From Metaruminococcus_A sp900762715 (GTDB taxonomy: Bacteria; Bacillota; Clostridia; Oscillospirales; Ruminococcaceae): a DNA stretch of 44,186 nt. The notes below the pieces were generated by a model. It ran no database searches. It had not been told where the DNA came from and was given only the letters and a program-made list of their open reading frames with translations. The translations under genes and the position numbers were made by a program. The stretch lies in NCBI GenBank assembly GCA_048204295.1, contig DBFBLF010000039.1, positions 1 to 44,186 on the forward strand, given 5' to 3'. Positions 24,919-33,545 of this stretch are shown here, piece after piece. The number at the start of each line of letters is the position of its first letter. The first letter of the stretch is position 1.

Positions 24919-27900
24919 ATGGTAAATGTCAAGCCGGTGAAACTCGGGAAAAATGTCCGTATGAGTTTTTCGCGGATCAACGAGGTTCTGGAAATGCCAA
25001 ACCTCATTGAGGTGCAGAAAAATTCGTATCAGTGGTTCCTGGAAAAAGGTTTGAAAGAAGTATTCGACGATATGTCGGCCATTACCGATTACACGGGTAA
25101 TCTCGTGCTGGATTTTATCGACTATCATCTGGATGCAGAGCCGAAATACAGCGTAGAAGAGTGCAAGGAGCGGGATGTGACCTACGCCGCCCCTCTCCGC
25201 GTTAAAGCGCGCCTTCTCAATAAAGAAACAGGAGAAGTCAAAGAGCAGGAGATTTTCCTGGGCGACTTCCCCCTTATGACCGAAAGCGGCACCTTTGTCA
25301 TCAACGGTGCGGAGCGGGTTATTGTCTCCCAGCTCGTCCGCTCTCCGGGCGTTTATTACAGCGAGTCGTTCGACAAGACCGGCAAATCCCTCTATGCGAC
25401 GACCGTTATCCCCAACCGCGGCGCATGGCTGGAATATGAGACCGATTCGAATGACATCTTTTATGTCCGGATCGATAAAAACCGCAAAATCCCGATCACG
25501 GTTTTCCTGCGTGCCCTGCTGCGGATTAAAGACAACGTGGAAGGGGATTTCACCGAAAGCTTTACCGAGTTCGTCGGTTCCGACAGTGAGATTTACGATG
25601 TATTCGGCGAGGACGAGCGGCTAATTGCCACCATCCAGAACAAGGATTCCACCAAAAATGGGGAAGAGGCCCTGCTGGAAGTCTACCGTAAGCTCCGCCC
25701 GGGCGAACCGCCGACGGTTGAAAGCGCTATTACCCATATCCGCAACCTTTTCTTCGATGAGCGGCGCTATGACCTTTCCAGGGTTGGCCGCTATAAATAC
25801 AATAAAAAGCTTGCCATTGGGAACCGCCTGGTCGGACAGGTTCTTGCACAGCCGGTTATCAACGAACTGACCGGCGAGCTGCTGGCTGATGCGGGGCAGA
25901 AGCTTACCCGTGAAATGGCCGAAGCTATTGAAAAAGTAGGCGTCGACACAGCGTATGTAACCCTGGAGGACGGAAAGACCGTCAAGATTATTTCAAACGG
26001 CATGGTCGATATCCATGATTATGTCGGCGACCTGGATGTTGAGTCGCTCGGCATCAACGAAAAAGTCCGTTTCAAGGTCCTTAAGAAAATCCTTGAGACC
26101 GCCGAAGGGGAAGACGCTCTGAAAGAGGCAATTGCCGCCCATTCGGACGAACTCATTCCGAAACATATTATCAAGGACGATATTTTTGCGACTGTCAACT
26201 ACCTCAACAACCTGGTTTATGGCATTGGTTCGGTGGACGATATTGACCACCTTGGCAACCGCCGCATCCGTTCAGTCGGCGAGCTGCTCCAGAACCAGTT
26301 CCGGATCGGCTTCTCCAGAATGGAGCGTGTTGTCCGTGAGCGTATGACCCTGCAGGCGCAGGATATGGACGTCGTCACCCCGCAGGCGCTGATCAACATC
26401 CGCCCTGTTGTTGCGGCTATTAAAGAATTCTTCGGCTCTTCGCCGCTTTCCCAGTTCATGGATCAGACCAACCCTCTGGCGGAACTGACCCATAAGCGCC
26501 GTCTTTCGGCCCTCGGCCCCGGCGGTCTGTCCCGTGACCGCGCGTCTTTCGAAGTCCGTGACGTTCACTACAGCCATTACGGCCGTATGTGCCCAATTGA
26601 AACGCCGGAAGGCCCGAACATCGGTTTGATTTCCTACCTCGCAACTTTTGCGCGGATCAACGAGTACGGCTTTATCGAAGCTCCGTACCGTAAAGTGGAT
26701 AAAGAAACCGGCGTTGTCACCGATGAGGTTGTTTATATGACCGCCGACGTGGAAGACGCTTACGTTGTCGCCCAGGCGAATGAGCCGCTCGACGATCAGG
26801 GCCGGTTGGCCAGACCCCGTGTCAATGCCCGCCATCTGGATGAAATCCTGGAAATCGAGCGGGAGCGCGTCGACTATATGGATGTCTCGCCGAAGATGGT
26901 CGTCTCAGTTGCGACCGCGATGATCCCGTTCCTTGAAAATGACGACGCGAACCGTGCCTTGATGGGTTCAAACATGCAGCGGCAGGCGGTTCCGCTCCTC
27001 AAGACCGAATCTCCGATCGTTGGCACCGGTATGGAATACAAAGCCGCTGTCGACTCCGGCGTCGCGGTCGTCTCCAAGCACGATGGTGTGATTGAAAAGG
27101 TCAGCGCCGACGAAATTATCCTCAAAGAGGACAACGGCGTGAGCCAGACCTATAAATTGATTAAGTTTAAGCGTTCCAACCAGGGAACCTGTGTCAACCA
27201 GCGCCCGATTGTAGAAAAAGGCGAGCGGGTGAAAAAGGGCCAGGTTCTTGCGGACGGTCCTGCGACCAGCAACGGCGAGATCAGCCTCGGTAAAAACGTG
27301 CTGATCGGCTTCATGACCTGGGAGGGTTATAACTACGAGGATGCTGTCCTCATCAATGAAAAAATTGTCCGGGACGACGTCTTTACTTCAATCCATATCG
27401 AGGAATATGAAATCGAAGCGCGCGACACCAAGCTCGGGCCGGAAGAGATTACCCGCGATATCCCGAACGTCGGCGAGGACGCCCTCAAAGACCTTGACGA
27501 GCGCGGTATCATCCGGATCGGCGCCGAGGTTCACGCCGGCGATATCCTGGTCGGTAAGGTCACCCCGAAGGGTGAGACTGAGCTGACCGCTGAGGAGCGT
27601 TTGCTCCGCGCCATCTTCGGTGAAAAGGCCCGAGAAGTCCGCGATACCTCTTTGAAGGTTCCGCACGGCGAGTCCGGCACCATCGTAGACGTCAAGGTTT
27701 TCACCCGCCAAAACTGCGACGAGCTTTCTCCGGGCGTCAATATGGTTGTTCGCTGCTATATCGCCCAGAAGAGAAAGATTAGCGTCGGCGACAAGATGGC
27801 GGGCCGCCACGGAAACAAGGGCGTTGTCTCCCGCATCCTGCCGCAGGAGGATATGCCGTTTCTGCCGGACGGCACCCCGCTGGATATTGTTTTGAACCCG

Positions 27901-28707
27901 CTGGGCGTTCCGTCCCGTATGAACATCGGGCAGGTGCTTGAGGTTCATTTGGGCTACGCGGCCAAGGCGCTCGGCTGGAAGATCATGACCCCGGTCTTTG
28001 ACGGTGCGCACGAAGAGGATATCCGCGAGTGCCTGAAGGAAGCCGGTTATAATGAAGACGGTAAAACGCAGCTTTACGACGGCCGTACCGGCGAACCGTT
28101 TGACAACCGCGTTACTGTCGGCTATATGTACTTCTTAAAGCTCCACCATCTGGTTGATGATAAGATCCATGCCCGTTCCACCGGCCCGTATTCCCTCGTC
28201 ACCCAGCAGCCTCTGGGCGGCAAGGCCCAGTTCGGCGGCCAGAGGTTCGGCGAAATGGAGGTTTGGGCGCTTGAAGCTTACGGCGCCGCCTACACCCTGC
28301 AGGAAATCCTGACGGTCAAGTCGGACGACGTTGTCGGCCGTGTCAAGACCTATGAGGCAATTGTCAAGGGTCAGAATGTCCCGACCCCGGGTATTCCGGA
28401 ATCCTTCAAAGTGCTTGTCAAGGAGCTCCAGTCCCTTGGTCTTGATGTCAAAGTGCTCGATAAGAACGATGAGGAAATCGATCTTAAGCAGTCCTTTGAC
28501 GATGATGACGACATCGGCCTGCAGCATATGGACGACGAGGTTCTCAACAACCTGGTCGAAGTTGAGGGCGATATGGAAGGCTATGGTGTAGAAGACGCCG
28601 GGCTTGAAGAAGAAACCGATGAAGAAGAGCAGGAAGAGTACGACGAAGAGCTGGATTTCGGCTTGGACAATGAGATTGCCGACGACAGCGACGATTTGGA
28701 TAGATAG
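24919..28707 (+). CDS. rpoB: DNA-directed RNA polymerase subunit beta
   Basis: A 1262-residue core polymerase subunit. Typical segments are visible in order: KNSYQWFLEKGLKEVF near the N-terminus, the rifampicin-pocket region FGSSPLSQFMDQTNPLAELTHKRR with SALGPGGLSRDRASFEVRDVH, then GQVLEVHLGYAAKALGWK, and near the C-terminus GGKAQFGGQRFGEMEVWALEAYGA. The end carries an acidic tail (about 1200-1262, rich in D and E). rpoC begins 15 bp later. It has its own promoter and leader and no rplJL upstream, unlike most Firmicutes. Confidence 0.99.
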   Translation: MVNVKPVKLGKNVRMSFSRINEVLEMPNLIEVQKNSYQWFLEKGLKEVFDDMSAITDYTGNLVLDFIDYHLDAEPKYSVEECKERDVTYAAPLRVKARLLNKETGEVKEQEIFLGDFPLMTESGTFVINGAERVIVSQLVRSPGVYYSESFDKTGKSLYATTVIPNRGAWLEYETDSNDIFYVRIDKNRKIPITVFLRALLRIKDNVEGDFTESFTEFVGSDSEIYDVFGEDERLIATIQNKDSTKNGEEALLEVYRKLRPGEPPTVESAITHIRNLFFDERRYDLSRVGRYKYNKKLAIGNRLVGQVLAQPVINELTGELLADAGQKLTREMAEAIEKVGVDTAYVTLEDGKTVKIISNGMVDIHDYVGDLDVESLGINEKVRFKVLKKILETAEGEDALKEAIAAHSDELIPKHIIKDDIFATVNYLNNLVYGIGSVDDIDHLGNRRIRSVGELLQNQFRIGFSRMERVVRERMTLQAQDMDVVTPQALINIRPVVAAIKEFFGSSPLSQFMDQTNPLAELTHKRRLSALGPGGLSRDRASFEVRDVHYSHYGRMCPIETPEGPNIGLISYLATFARINEYGFIEAPYRKVDKETGVVTDEVVYMTADVEDAYVVAQANEPLDDQGRLARPRVNARHLDEILEIERERVDYMDVSPKMVVSVATAMIPFLENDDANRALMGSNMQRQAVPLLKTESPIVGTGMEYKAAVDSGVAVVSKHDGVIEKVSADEIILKEDNGVSQTYKLIKFKRSNQGTCVNQRPIVEKGERVKKGQVLADGPATSNGEISLGKNVLIGFMTWEGYNYEDAVLINEKIVRDDVFTSIHIEEYEIEARDTKLGPEEITRDIPNVGEDALKDLDERGIIRIGAEVHAGDILVGKVTPKGETELTAEERLLRAIFGEKAREVRDTSLKVPHGESGTIVDVKVFTRQNCDELSPGVNMVVRCYIAQKRKISVGDKMAGRHGNKGVVSRILPQEDMPFLPDGTPLDIVLNPLGVPSRMNIGQVLEVHLGYAAKALGWKIMTPVFDGAHEEDIRECLKEAGYNEDGKTQLYDGRTGEPFDNRVTVGYMYFLKLHHLVDDKIHARSTGPYSLVTQQPLGGKAQFGGQRFGEMEVWALEAYGAAYTLQEILTVKSDDVVGRVKTYEAIVKGQNVPTPGIPESFKVLVKELQSLGLDVKVLDKNDEEIDLKQSFDDDDDIGLQHMDDEVLNNLVEVEGDMEGYGVEDAGLEEETDEEEQEEYDEELDFGLDNEIADDSDDLDR

Positions 28708-28722
28708 GAAGGAGACGTCTGA

Positions 28723-31700
28723 ATGGAATTTAACGTGTTTGAGTCAATAAAAATAGGTTTGGCGTCACCTGAACAGATTCTTGAATGGTCTTACGGCGAG
28801 GTTAAAAAGCCGGAAACCATTAACTACAGAACCTTGAAGCCGGAGCGCGACGGCCTGTTCTGCGAGCGTATTTTCGGGCCCACCAAGGACTGGGAGTGCC
28901 ACTGCGGAAAATATAAACGCCTTCGTTACAAAGGCAAAATCTGTGACCGCTGCGGCGTTGAGGTTACCCGTTCCAAAGTCCGCCGTGAGCGGATGGGGCA
29001 CATCAAGCTTGCGGCGCCTGTCTCGCACATCTGGTATTTTAAGGGTATCCCCTCGCGGATGGGCCTGATCCTGGATATTTCTCCCCGCCGTTTGGAAGAA
29101 GTTCTTTACTTTGCAAAGTATATTGTCATTGACCCGGGCAACACCGTTTTAGAGAAGGGGCAGCTCCTCTCTGAGAAAGAGTATGCCGACATGCGGGAAA
29201 AATACGAGGATGATTTCCGCGCTGCCATGGGGGCGGAAGCGATTAAAGAACTCCTTGCGGAACTCGACCTTGAAAAGCTCTCTAAAGAGTTGAAAGACGA
29301 ATTGGAGCACGCCACCGGCCAGAAGAGGGTTCGTCTTCTCAAACGCCTTGAAGTGGTTGAAGCGTTTCGCCTATCCGGCAACCGCCCGGAGTGGATGATC
29401 CTCGATGTCATCCCGGTTATCCCGCCGGATATCCGTCCGATGGTTCAGCTTGACGGCGGCCGTTTTGCGACCTCCGACTTAAACGACCTTTACCGCCGCG
29501 TCATCAACCGGAACAACCGTTTGCAGCGGCTTTTAGAGCTCAACGCTCCGGATATCATTGTCCGCAATGAAAAGCGGATGCTGCAGGAGGCTGTCGACGC
29601 GCTGATTGACAACGGCCGCCGCGGCCGCCCGGTCACCGGGCCGAACAACCGCCCGCTTAAATCTATTTCGGATATGCTCAAGGGCAAACAGGGCCGTTTC
29701 CGCCAGAACCTGCTCGGCAAGCGTGTTGACTACTCCGGCCGTTCGGTTATCGTCGTCGGCCCGGAACTCAAAATGTACCAGTGCGGCCTTCCGAAAGAAA
29801 TGGCGCTGGAACTTTTTAAACCCTTTGTTATGAAACGGCTGGTTGAAACCGGCATTTCGAATAACATTAAGAGCGCCAGGAAAATGGTGGAGCGTGCGAA
29901 GCCGGAAGTTTGGGATGCGCTGGAAGTGGTTATCAAAGACCACCCGGTCCTCTTAAACCGTGCGCCGACCCTTCATCGTCTCGGTATCCAGGCCTTTGAA
30001 CCTGTGCTGGTTGAAGGCAGGGCGCTCAAGCTCCATCCGCTTGTTTGTACTGCTTACAACGCCGACTTCGACGGCGACCAGATGGCTGTCCATGTCCCGC
30101 TTTCCGCGGAGGCGCAGGCGGAAGCCCGCTTCCTGATGCTGGCGGCCAACAACCTTCTCAAACCGTCCGACGGACGGCCGGTTGCGGTTCCGACCCAGGA
30201 TATGGTTCTCGGTTCCTATTACCTCACCATGAAAAAAGACGGTGAAAAGGGCGAAGGCAAGGTCTTCCGTGATTTTAATGAGGCGCTGATGGCGTATCAG
30301 GACGGCGTCGTTTCCCTCCACGCGGGAATCAAGGTGCGGGTTACCAAAGAAATCGGCGATCATAAGGTCAGCAAAATCATCGATGCGACGGTCGGCCGGA
30401 TCATCTTCAATGATCCGATCCCGCAAGACCTTGGCTATGTTGACCGCACCAAGAGCGAAAACCAGTTCGACCTGGAAGTTTCTTTCCTGGTCGGCAAAAA
30501 ACAGCTCGGACAGATTATCGACCGCTGCATCAAGCAGCACGGAACCGCTGTAACGGCGGAGGTTCTTGACCGGATCAAGGCGCAGGGCTTTAAATATTCC
30601 ACTAAGGGCGCCATTACTGTAGCGGTCTGTGACGCGGTCATCCCGCCGCAGAAAAAGCAGATGCTTGAGGAGGCTGACGCGCAGGTTGATAAAATCACCC
30701 GCCAGTTCCGCCGCGGCCTGATCTCGAACGAAGAGAGAAGCGGCCTGATTCTGGACGTCTGGAGCAAGACGACCGAAAGTGTTGCCGACGCTTTGAAGAA
30801 TAACCTTGACCAGTACAATCCGATCTTTATGATGGCGGACTCCGGCGCGCGTGGTTCCATGAACCAGATCCGTCAGCTCGCCGGCATGCGCGGACTGATT
30901 GCGAATACGGCCGGCGTTACCATTGAAATGCCGATCCGTGCAAACTACCGTGAAGGCCTTAATATTCTGGAATACTTTATTTCCTCCCGCGGCGCCCGTA
31001 AAGGTCTTGCCGATACGGCGCTGCGTACCGCCGACTCGGGTTACCTGACCCGCCGTTTGGTCGACGTCTCTCAGGACGTCATCATCCGCCAGGACGACTG
31101 CGGTACCCACAACGGGATCGAGGTCTACTCCATCAAGGAAGGCAACGAGATGATCGAGCCGCTGCAGGAACGCTTGGTCGGACGTTACTTGGTAGAGGAT
31201 TTCATCAATCCGGCTACCGGTGAAGTGCTTGTTTCTAGAGATAAAATGATGGATGATACCGACGCGAAGAAAATTGTAGATGCGGGTGCTGAAACAGTTT
31301 CTGTCCGTTCCATCCTCACTTGCGAGGCCAAGCACGGCATCTGCTCCAGATGTTACGGTGCAAACCTTGCAAACGGCAAGCCTGTTACCGTCGGCGAGGC
31401 GGTCGGCATCATTGCCGCCCAGTCGATCGGTGAGCCGGGTACCCAGCTGACTATGCGTACCTTCCACACCGGCGGTATTGCATCGGCAGAGGATATTACC
31501 CAGGGTCTTCCGAGGGTTGAGGAACTGTTTGAGGGCCGCCGTCCGAAGAGCAGCGCCATTATCTCTGAAATCACCGGTATTGTCCGGATGGAGGAGATCA
31601 AACGGATCCGCAACGTCATCGTCACCTCTTCGGATGGAGACGAAAAAGCCTATCCTGTTCCTTACGGCTACCGGATTAAGGTCGCGGAGGGTGACACGGT

Positions 31701-32253
31701 CGTTGCCGGTGAGGCACTGACCGAAGGCGCCGTCAACCCGCATGACATCCTGGATGTCAAGGGCGAAAAGGCAGTTCAGAACTATTTGATCGCTGAAGTC
31801 CAGAAAACCTACCGGATGCAGGGCGTTGATATCAACGATAAACACATTGAGGTCATTGTCCGCCAGATGATGCGGAAGGTGCGGGTTGACAATCCTGGCT
31901 CCACTGAGCTCCTTGCGGGTTCACTGGTAGACCGCTCTGAGATTGCCAATGCAAACAAAGAGATCGAAGCCCGGATCGCCGCCGGCGAGGAGGGGCTTGT
32001 CACCGCAACCTATATCCCGGTTCTGCTCGGTATCACTAAGGCTTCTCTTGCGACTGACAGCTTCCTGTCCGCTGCATCCTTCCAGGAGACCACCCGTGTC
32101 CTGACCGAGGCTGCTATTAAAGGCAAGGTTGACCCGCTTCTGGGGCTTAAGGAAAACGTCATCATCGGTAAGCTGGTTCCGGCCGGCACCGGTATGAAGC
32201 GCTACTCTGATGTTGAAGTTGTTTCTACAACCCCTGCAATTGCGGAAGAATAG
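28723..32253 (+). CDS. rpoC: DNA-directed RNA polymerase subunit beta'
   Basis: A 1176-residue catalytic subunit. The N-terminal zinc ribbon is at about residues 59-77 (CHCGKYKRLRYKGKICDRCG). The active-site loop NADFDGDQMAVH (N446-H457) holds the three Mg-binding Asp residues D448, D450 and D452. The second zinc site reads CEAKHGICSRCYG. The trigger-loop region lies around QSIGEPGTQLTMRTFHTGG. AAGGAGA precedes the ATG. It is co-transcribed with rpoB; a fresh promoter for rpsL follows. Confidence 0.99.
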   Translation: MEFNVFESIKIGLASPEQILEWSYGEVKKPETINYRTLKPERDGLFCERIFGPTKDWECHCGKYKRLRYKGKICDRCGVEVTRSKVRRERMGHIKLAAPVSHIWYFKGIPSRMGLILDISPRRLEEVLYFAKYIVIDPGNTVLEKGQLLSEKEYADMREKYEDDFRAAMGAEAIKELLAELDLEKLSKELKDELEHATGQKRVRLLKRLEVVEAFRLSGNRPEWMILDVIPVIPPDIRPMVQLDGGRFATSDLNDLYRRVINRNNRLQRLLELNAPDIIVRNEKRMLQEAVDALIDNGRRGRPVTGPNNRPLKSISDMLKGKQGRFRQNLLGKRVDYSGRSVIVVGPELKMYQCGLPKEMALELFKPFVMKRLVETGISNNIKSARKMVERAKPEVWDALEVVIKDHPVLLNRAPTLHRLGIQAFEPVLVEGRALKLHPLVCTAYNADFDGDQMAVHVPLSAEAQAEARFLMLAANNLLKPSDGRPVAVPTQDMVLGSYYLTMKKDGEKGEGKVFRDFNEALMAYQDGVVSLHAGIKVRVTKEIGDHKVSKIIDATVGRIIFNDPIPQDLGYVDRTKSENQFDLEVSFLVGKKQLGQIIDRCIKQHGTAVTAEVLDRIKAQGFKYSTKGAITVAVCDAVIPPQKKQMLEEADAQVDKITRQFRRGLISNEERSGLILDVWSKTTESVADALKNNLDQYNPIFMMADSGARGSMNQIRQLAGMRGLIANTAGVTIEMPIRANYREGLNILEYFISSRGARKGLADTALRTADSGYLTRRLVDVSQDVIIRQDDCGTHNGIEVYSIKEGNEMIEPLQERLVGRYLVEDFINPATGEVLVSRDKMMDDTDAKKIVDAGAETVSVRSILTCEAKHGICSRCYGANLANGKPVTVGEAVGIIAAQSIGEPGTQLTMRTFHTGGIASAEDITQGLPRVEELFEGRRPKSSAIISEITGIVRMEEIKRIRNVIVTSSDGDEKAYPVPYGYRIKVAEGDTVVAGEALTEGAVNPHDILDVKGEKAVQNYLIAEVQKTYRMQGVDINDKHIEVIVRQMMRKVRVDNPGSTELLAGSLVDRSEIANANKEIEARIAAGEEGLVTATYIPVLLGITKASLATDSFLSAASFQETTRVLTEAAIKGKVDPLLGLKENVIIGKLVPAGTGMKRYSDVEVVSTTPAIAEE

Positions 32254-32282
32254 ATCAAAATTCCCATTATGTAAAGTTTTTA

Positions 32283-32312
32283 TTGACAAAATAAAACCAA
32301 TAATGGTATTAT
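32283..32312 (+). promoter_or_regulatory. Promoter of the rpsL-rpsG-fusA-tuf operon
   Basis: TTGACA (32283-32288) and TATTAT (32307-32312) with an 18-bp spacer, about 118 bases before the rpsL start. Confidence 0.85.
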
Positions 32313-32326
32313 TAATTGGTGTGCTT

Positions 32327-32353
32327 GGCTTATCTGCTTTGGGCAGATAAGCC
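32327..32353 (+). promoter_or_regulatory. Structured leader hairpin upstream of rpsL
   Basis: Perfect 11-bp stem GGCTTATCTGC / GCAGATAAGCC with a 5-base loop near the 5' end of the transcript. GCTTGG (32323-32328), which overlaps its 5' arm, could alternatively pair with a downstream CCAAGC (around 32384-32389), so two exclusive folds are possible. No T-run follows. Confidence 0.55.
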
Positions 32354-32429
32354 CGGTGCTGCTTGTTGTGATATATAATTGTGGCCAAGCCATAAGCTAT
32401 ATATAATTATTATTTAAGGAGGTGCCTTA

Positions 32430-32849
32430 ATGCCAACCTTTAACCAGTTAGTCAGAAAGGGAAGAAGTCCTGTAAACAAAAAGTCGAAAGCGCCGGCTTT
32501 GTTAAAAGGCTATAACGCTAAGACTAAGACCGTTACGGACCAGGCTTCACCGCAAAAGCGCGGCGTTTGTACTTCGGTTAGAACCATGACCCCGAAAAAG
32601 CCGAACTCAGCGCTTCGTAAAGTTGCCAGGGTTAGACTGACCAACGGAAATGAAGTTACCGCTTACATTCCTGGTATTGGCCATAACCTGCAGGAGCACA
32701 GCGTGGTCTTGATCCGCGGCGGACGTATTCGTGACCTTCCTGGTGTTCGTTACCACATCATCCGTGGTACCCTTGACGCTCAGGGTGTAGCGAAGAGAAA
32801 CCAGGCTCGTTCCAAGTATGGCGCGAAGAGACCGAAGGCTGGGAAATAA
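32430..32849 (+). CDS. rpsL: Ribosomal protein uS12
   Basis: A 139-residue small-subunit protein at the decoding centre. It opens PTFNQLVRKGR and has the conserved segments PQKRGVCTSVRTMTPKKPNSALRKVARVRL, GHNLQEHSVVLIRGGRIRDLPGVRYHI and the basic end RSKYGAKRPK. AAGGAGG lies 7 bases before the ATG. First gene of the str operon. Confidence 0.99.
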   Translation: MPTFNQLVRKGRSPVNKKSKAPALLKGYNAKTKTVTDQASPQKRGVCTSVRTMTPKKPNSALRKVARVRLTNGNEVTAYIPGIGHNLQEHSVVLIRGGRIRDLPGVRYHIIRGTLDAQGVAKRNQARSKYGAKRPKAGK

Positions 32850-32901
32850 GGGAATTTTTGAAGTGCAACCACTTAGTGGCTTATTATAAACGCCTCTAAT
32901 G

Positions 32902-32934
32902 GGTGCCGACGAAAGTATGTTCCTTTCGAGTACC
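32902..32934 (+). promoter_or_regulatory. Structured rpsL-rpsG spacer, possible S7 regulatory site
   Basis: A two-part hairpin, GGTGC/GTACC outside and CGAAAG/CTTTCG inside, separated by an internal loop, lies in the 117-nt spacer. A smaller CCACTTAGTGG stem precedes it. In E. coli S7 represses its own synthesis by binding the rpsL-rpsG spacer; whether this one binds S7 is an inference from position. Confidence 0.35.
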
Positions 32935-32966
32935 GATGATATCATTTTATGAAGGAGGGAAGCGAA

Positions 32967-33437
32967 GTGCCGAGAAGAGGTAATATCGCAAAACGTGATG
33001 TTTTGCCGGATCCGCTTTACAATTCAAAACTGGTGACCCGTCTCATCAACAATATCATGTATGATGGGAAAAAGGGCGTTGCCCAGAAAATTGTTTACGG
33101 TGCGTTCGATATTGTTGCTGAAAAAACTGGTAAAGAGCCTTTGGAAGCTTTTACCGACGCAATGGAAAACATCATGCCTGTATTAGAGGTTAAGGCTCGC
33201 CGTGTCGGCGGCGCCACCTACCAGGTCCCGATTGAGGTCCGCCCGGAAAGACGGCAGACCTTGGGGCTCAGATGGATCACACTGTACTCCCGTCAGCGCA
33301 GTGAGAAAACCATGAAAGAACGTCTTGCCAACGAAATTCTCGATGCGATCAACGGTAACGGCGGCGCATGTAAGAAGCGTGAAGAGACTCATAGAATGGC
33401 AGAGGCCAATAAGGCGTTTGCTCATTACAGATGGTAA
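32967..33437 (+). CDS. rpsG: Ribosomal protein uS7
   Basis: A 156-residue small-subunit head protein that nucleates 30S assembly. It opens PRRGNIAKRDVLPDPLYNSK and ends MAEANKAFAHYRW, both typical. The GTG at 32967 is chosen over the upstream ATG at 32949 because AAGGAGG (32952-32958) sits 8 bases before it and the product then begins and measures exactly as in the family. Confidence 0.98.
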   Translation: MPRRGNIAKRDVLPDPLYNSKLVTRLINNIMYDGKKGVAQKIVYGAFDIVAEKTGKEPLEAFTDAMENIMPVLEVKARRVGGATYQVPIEVRPERRQTLGLRWITLYSRQRSEKTMKERLANEILDAINGNGGACKKREETHRMAEANKAFAHYRW

Positions 33438-33545
33438 TGGGCTTCCTGCCGTTTCCGTATGCAGAAACAGGATATACCGTTTTGGCTGCCTCCTGGTTTT
33501 GCTGTTAAGCTGTATTTCCGATAGTATTTTGGAGGTTATCCGTTT

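Noticed and set aside
29953..31845. 630-codon minus-strand open frame opposite rpoC
   Set aside because: Shadow of rpoC codon usage; no promoter, ribosome-binding site or family signature. The same applies to the 465-codon frame opposite tuf (35681-37078).
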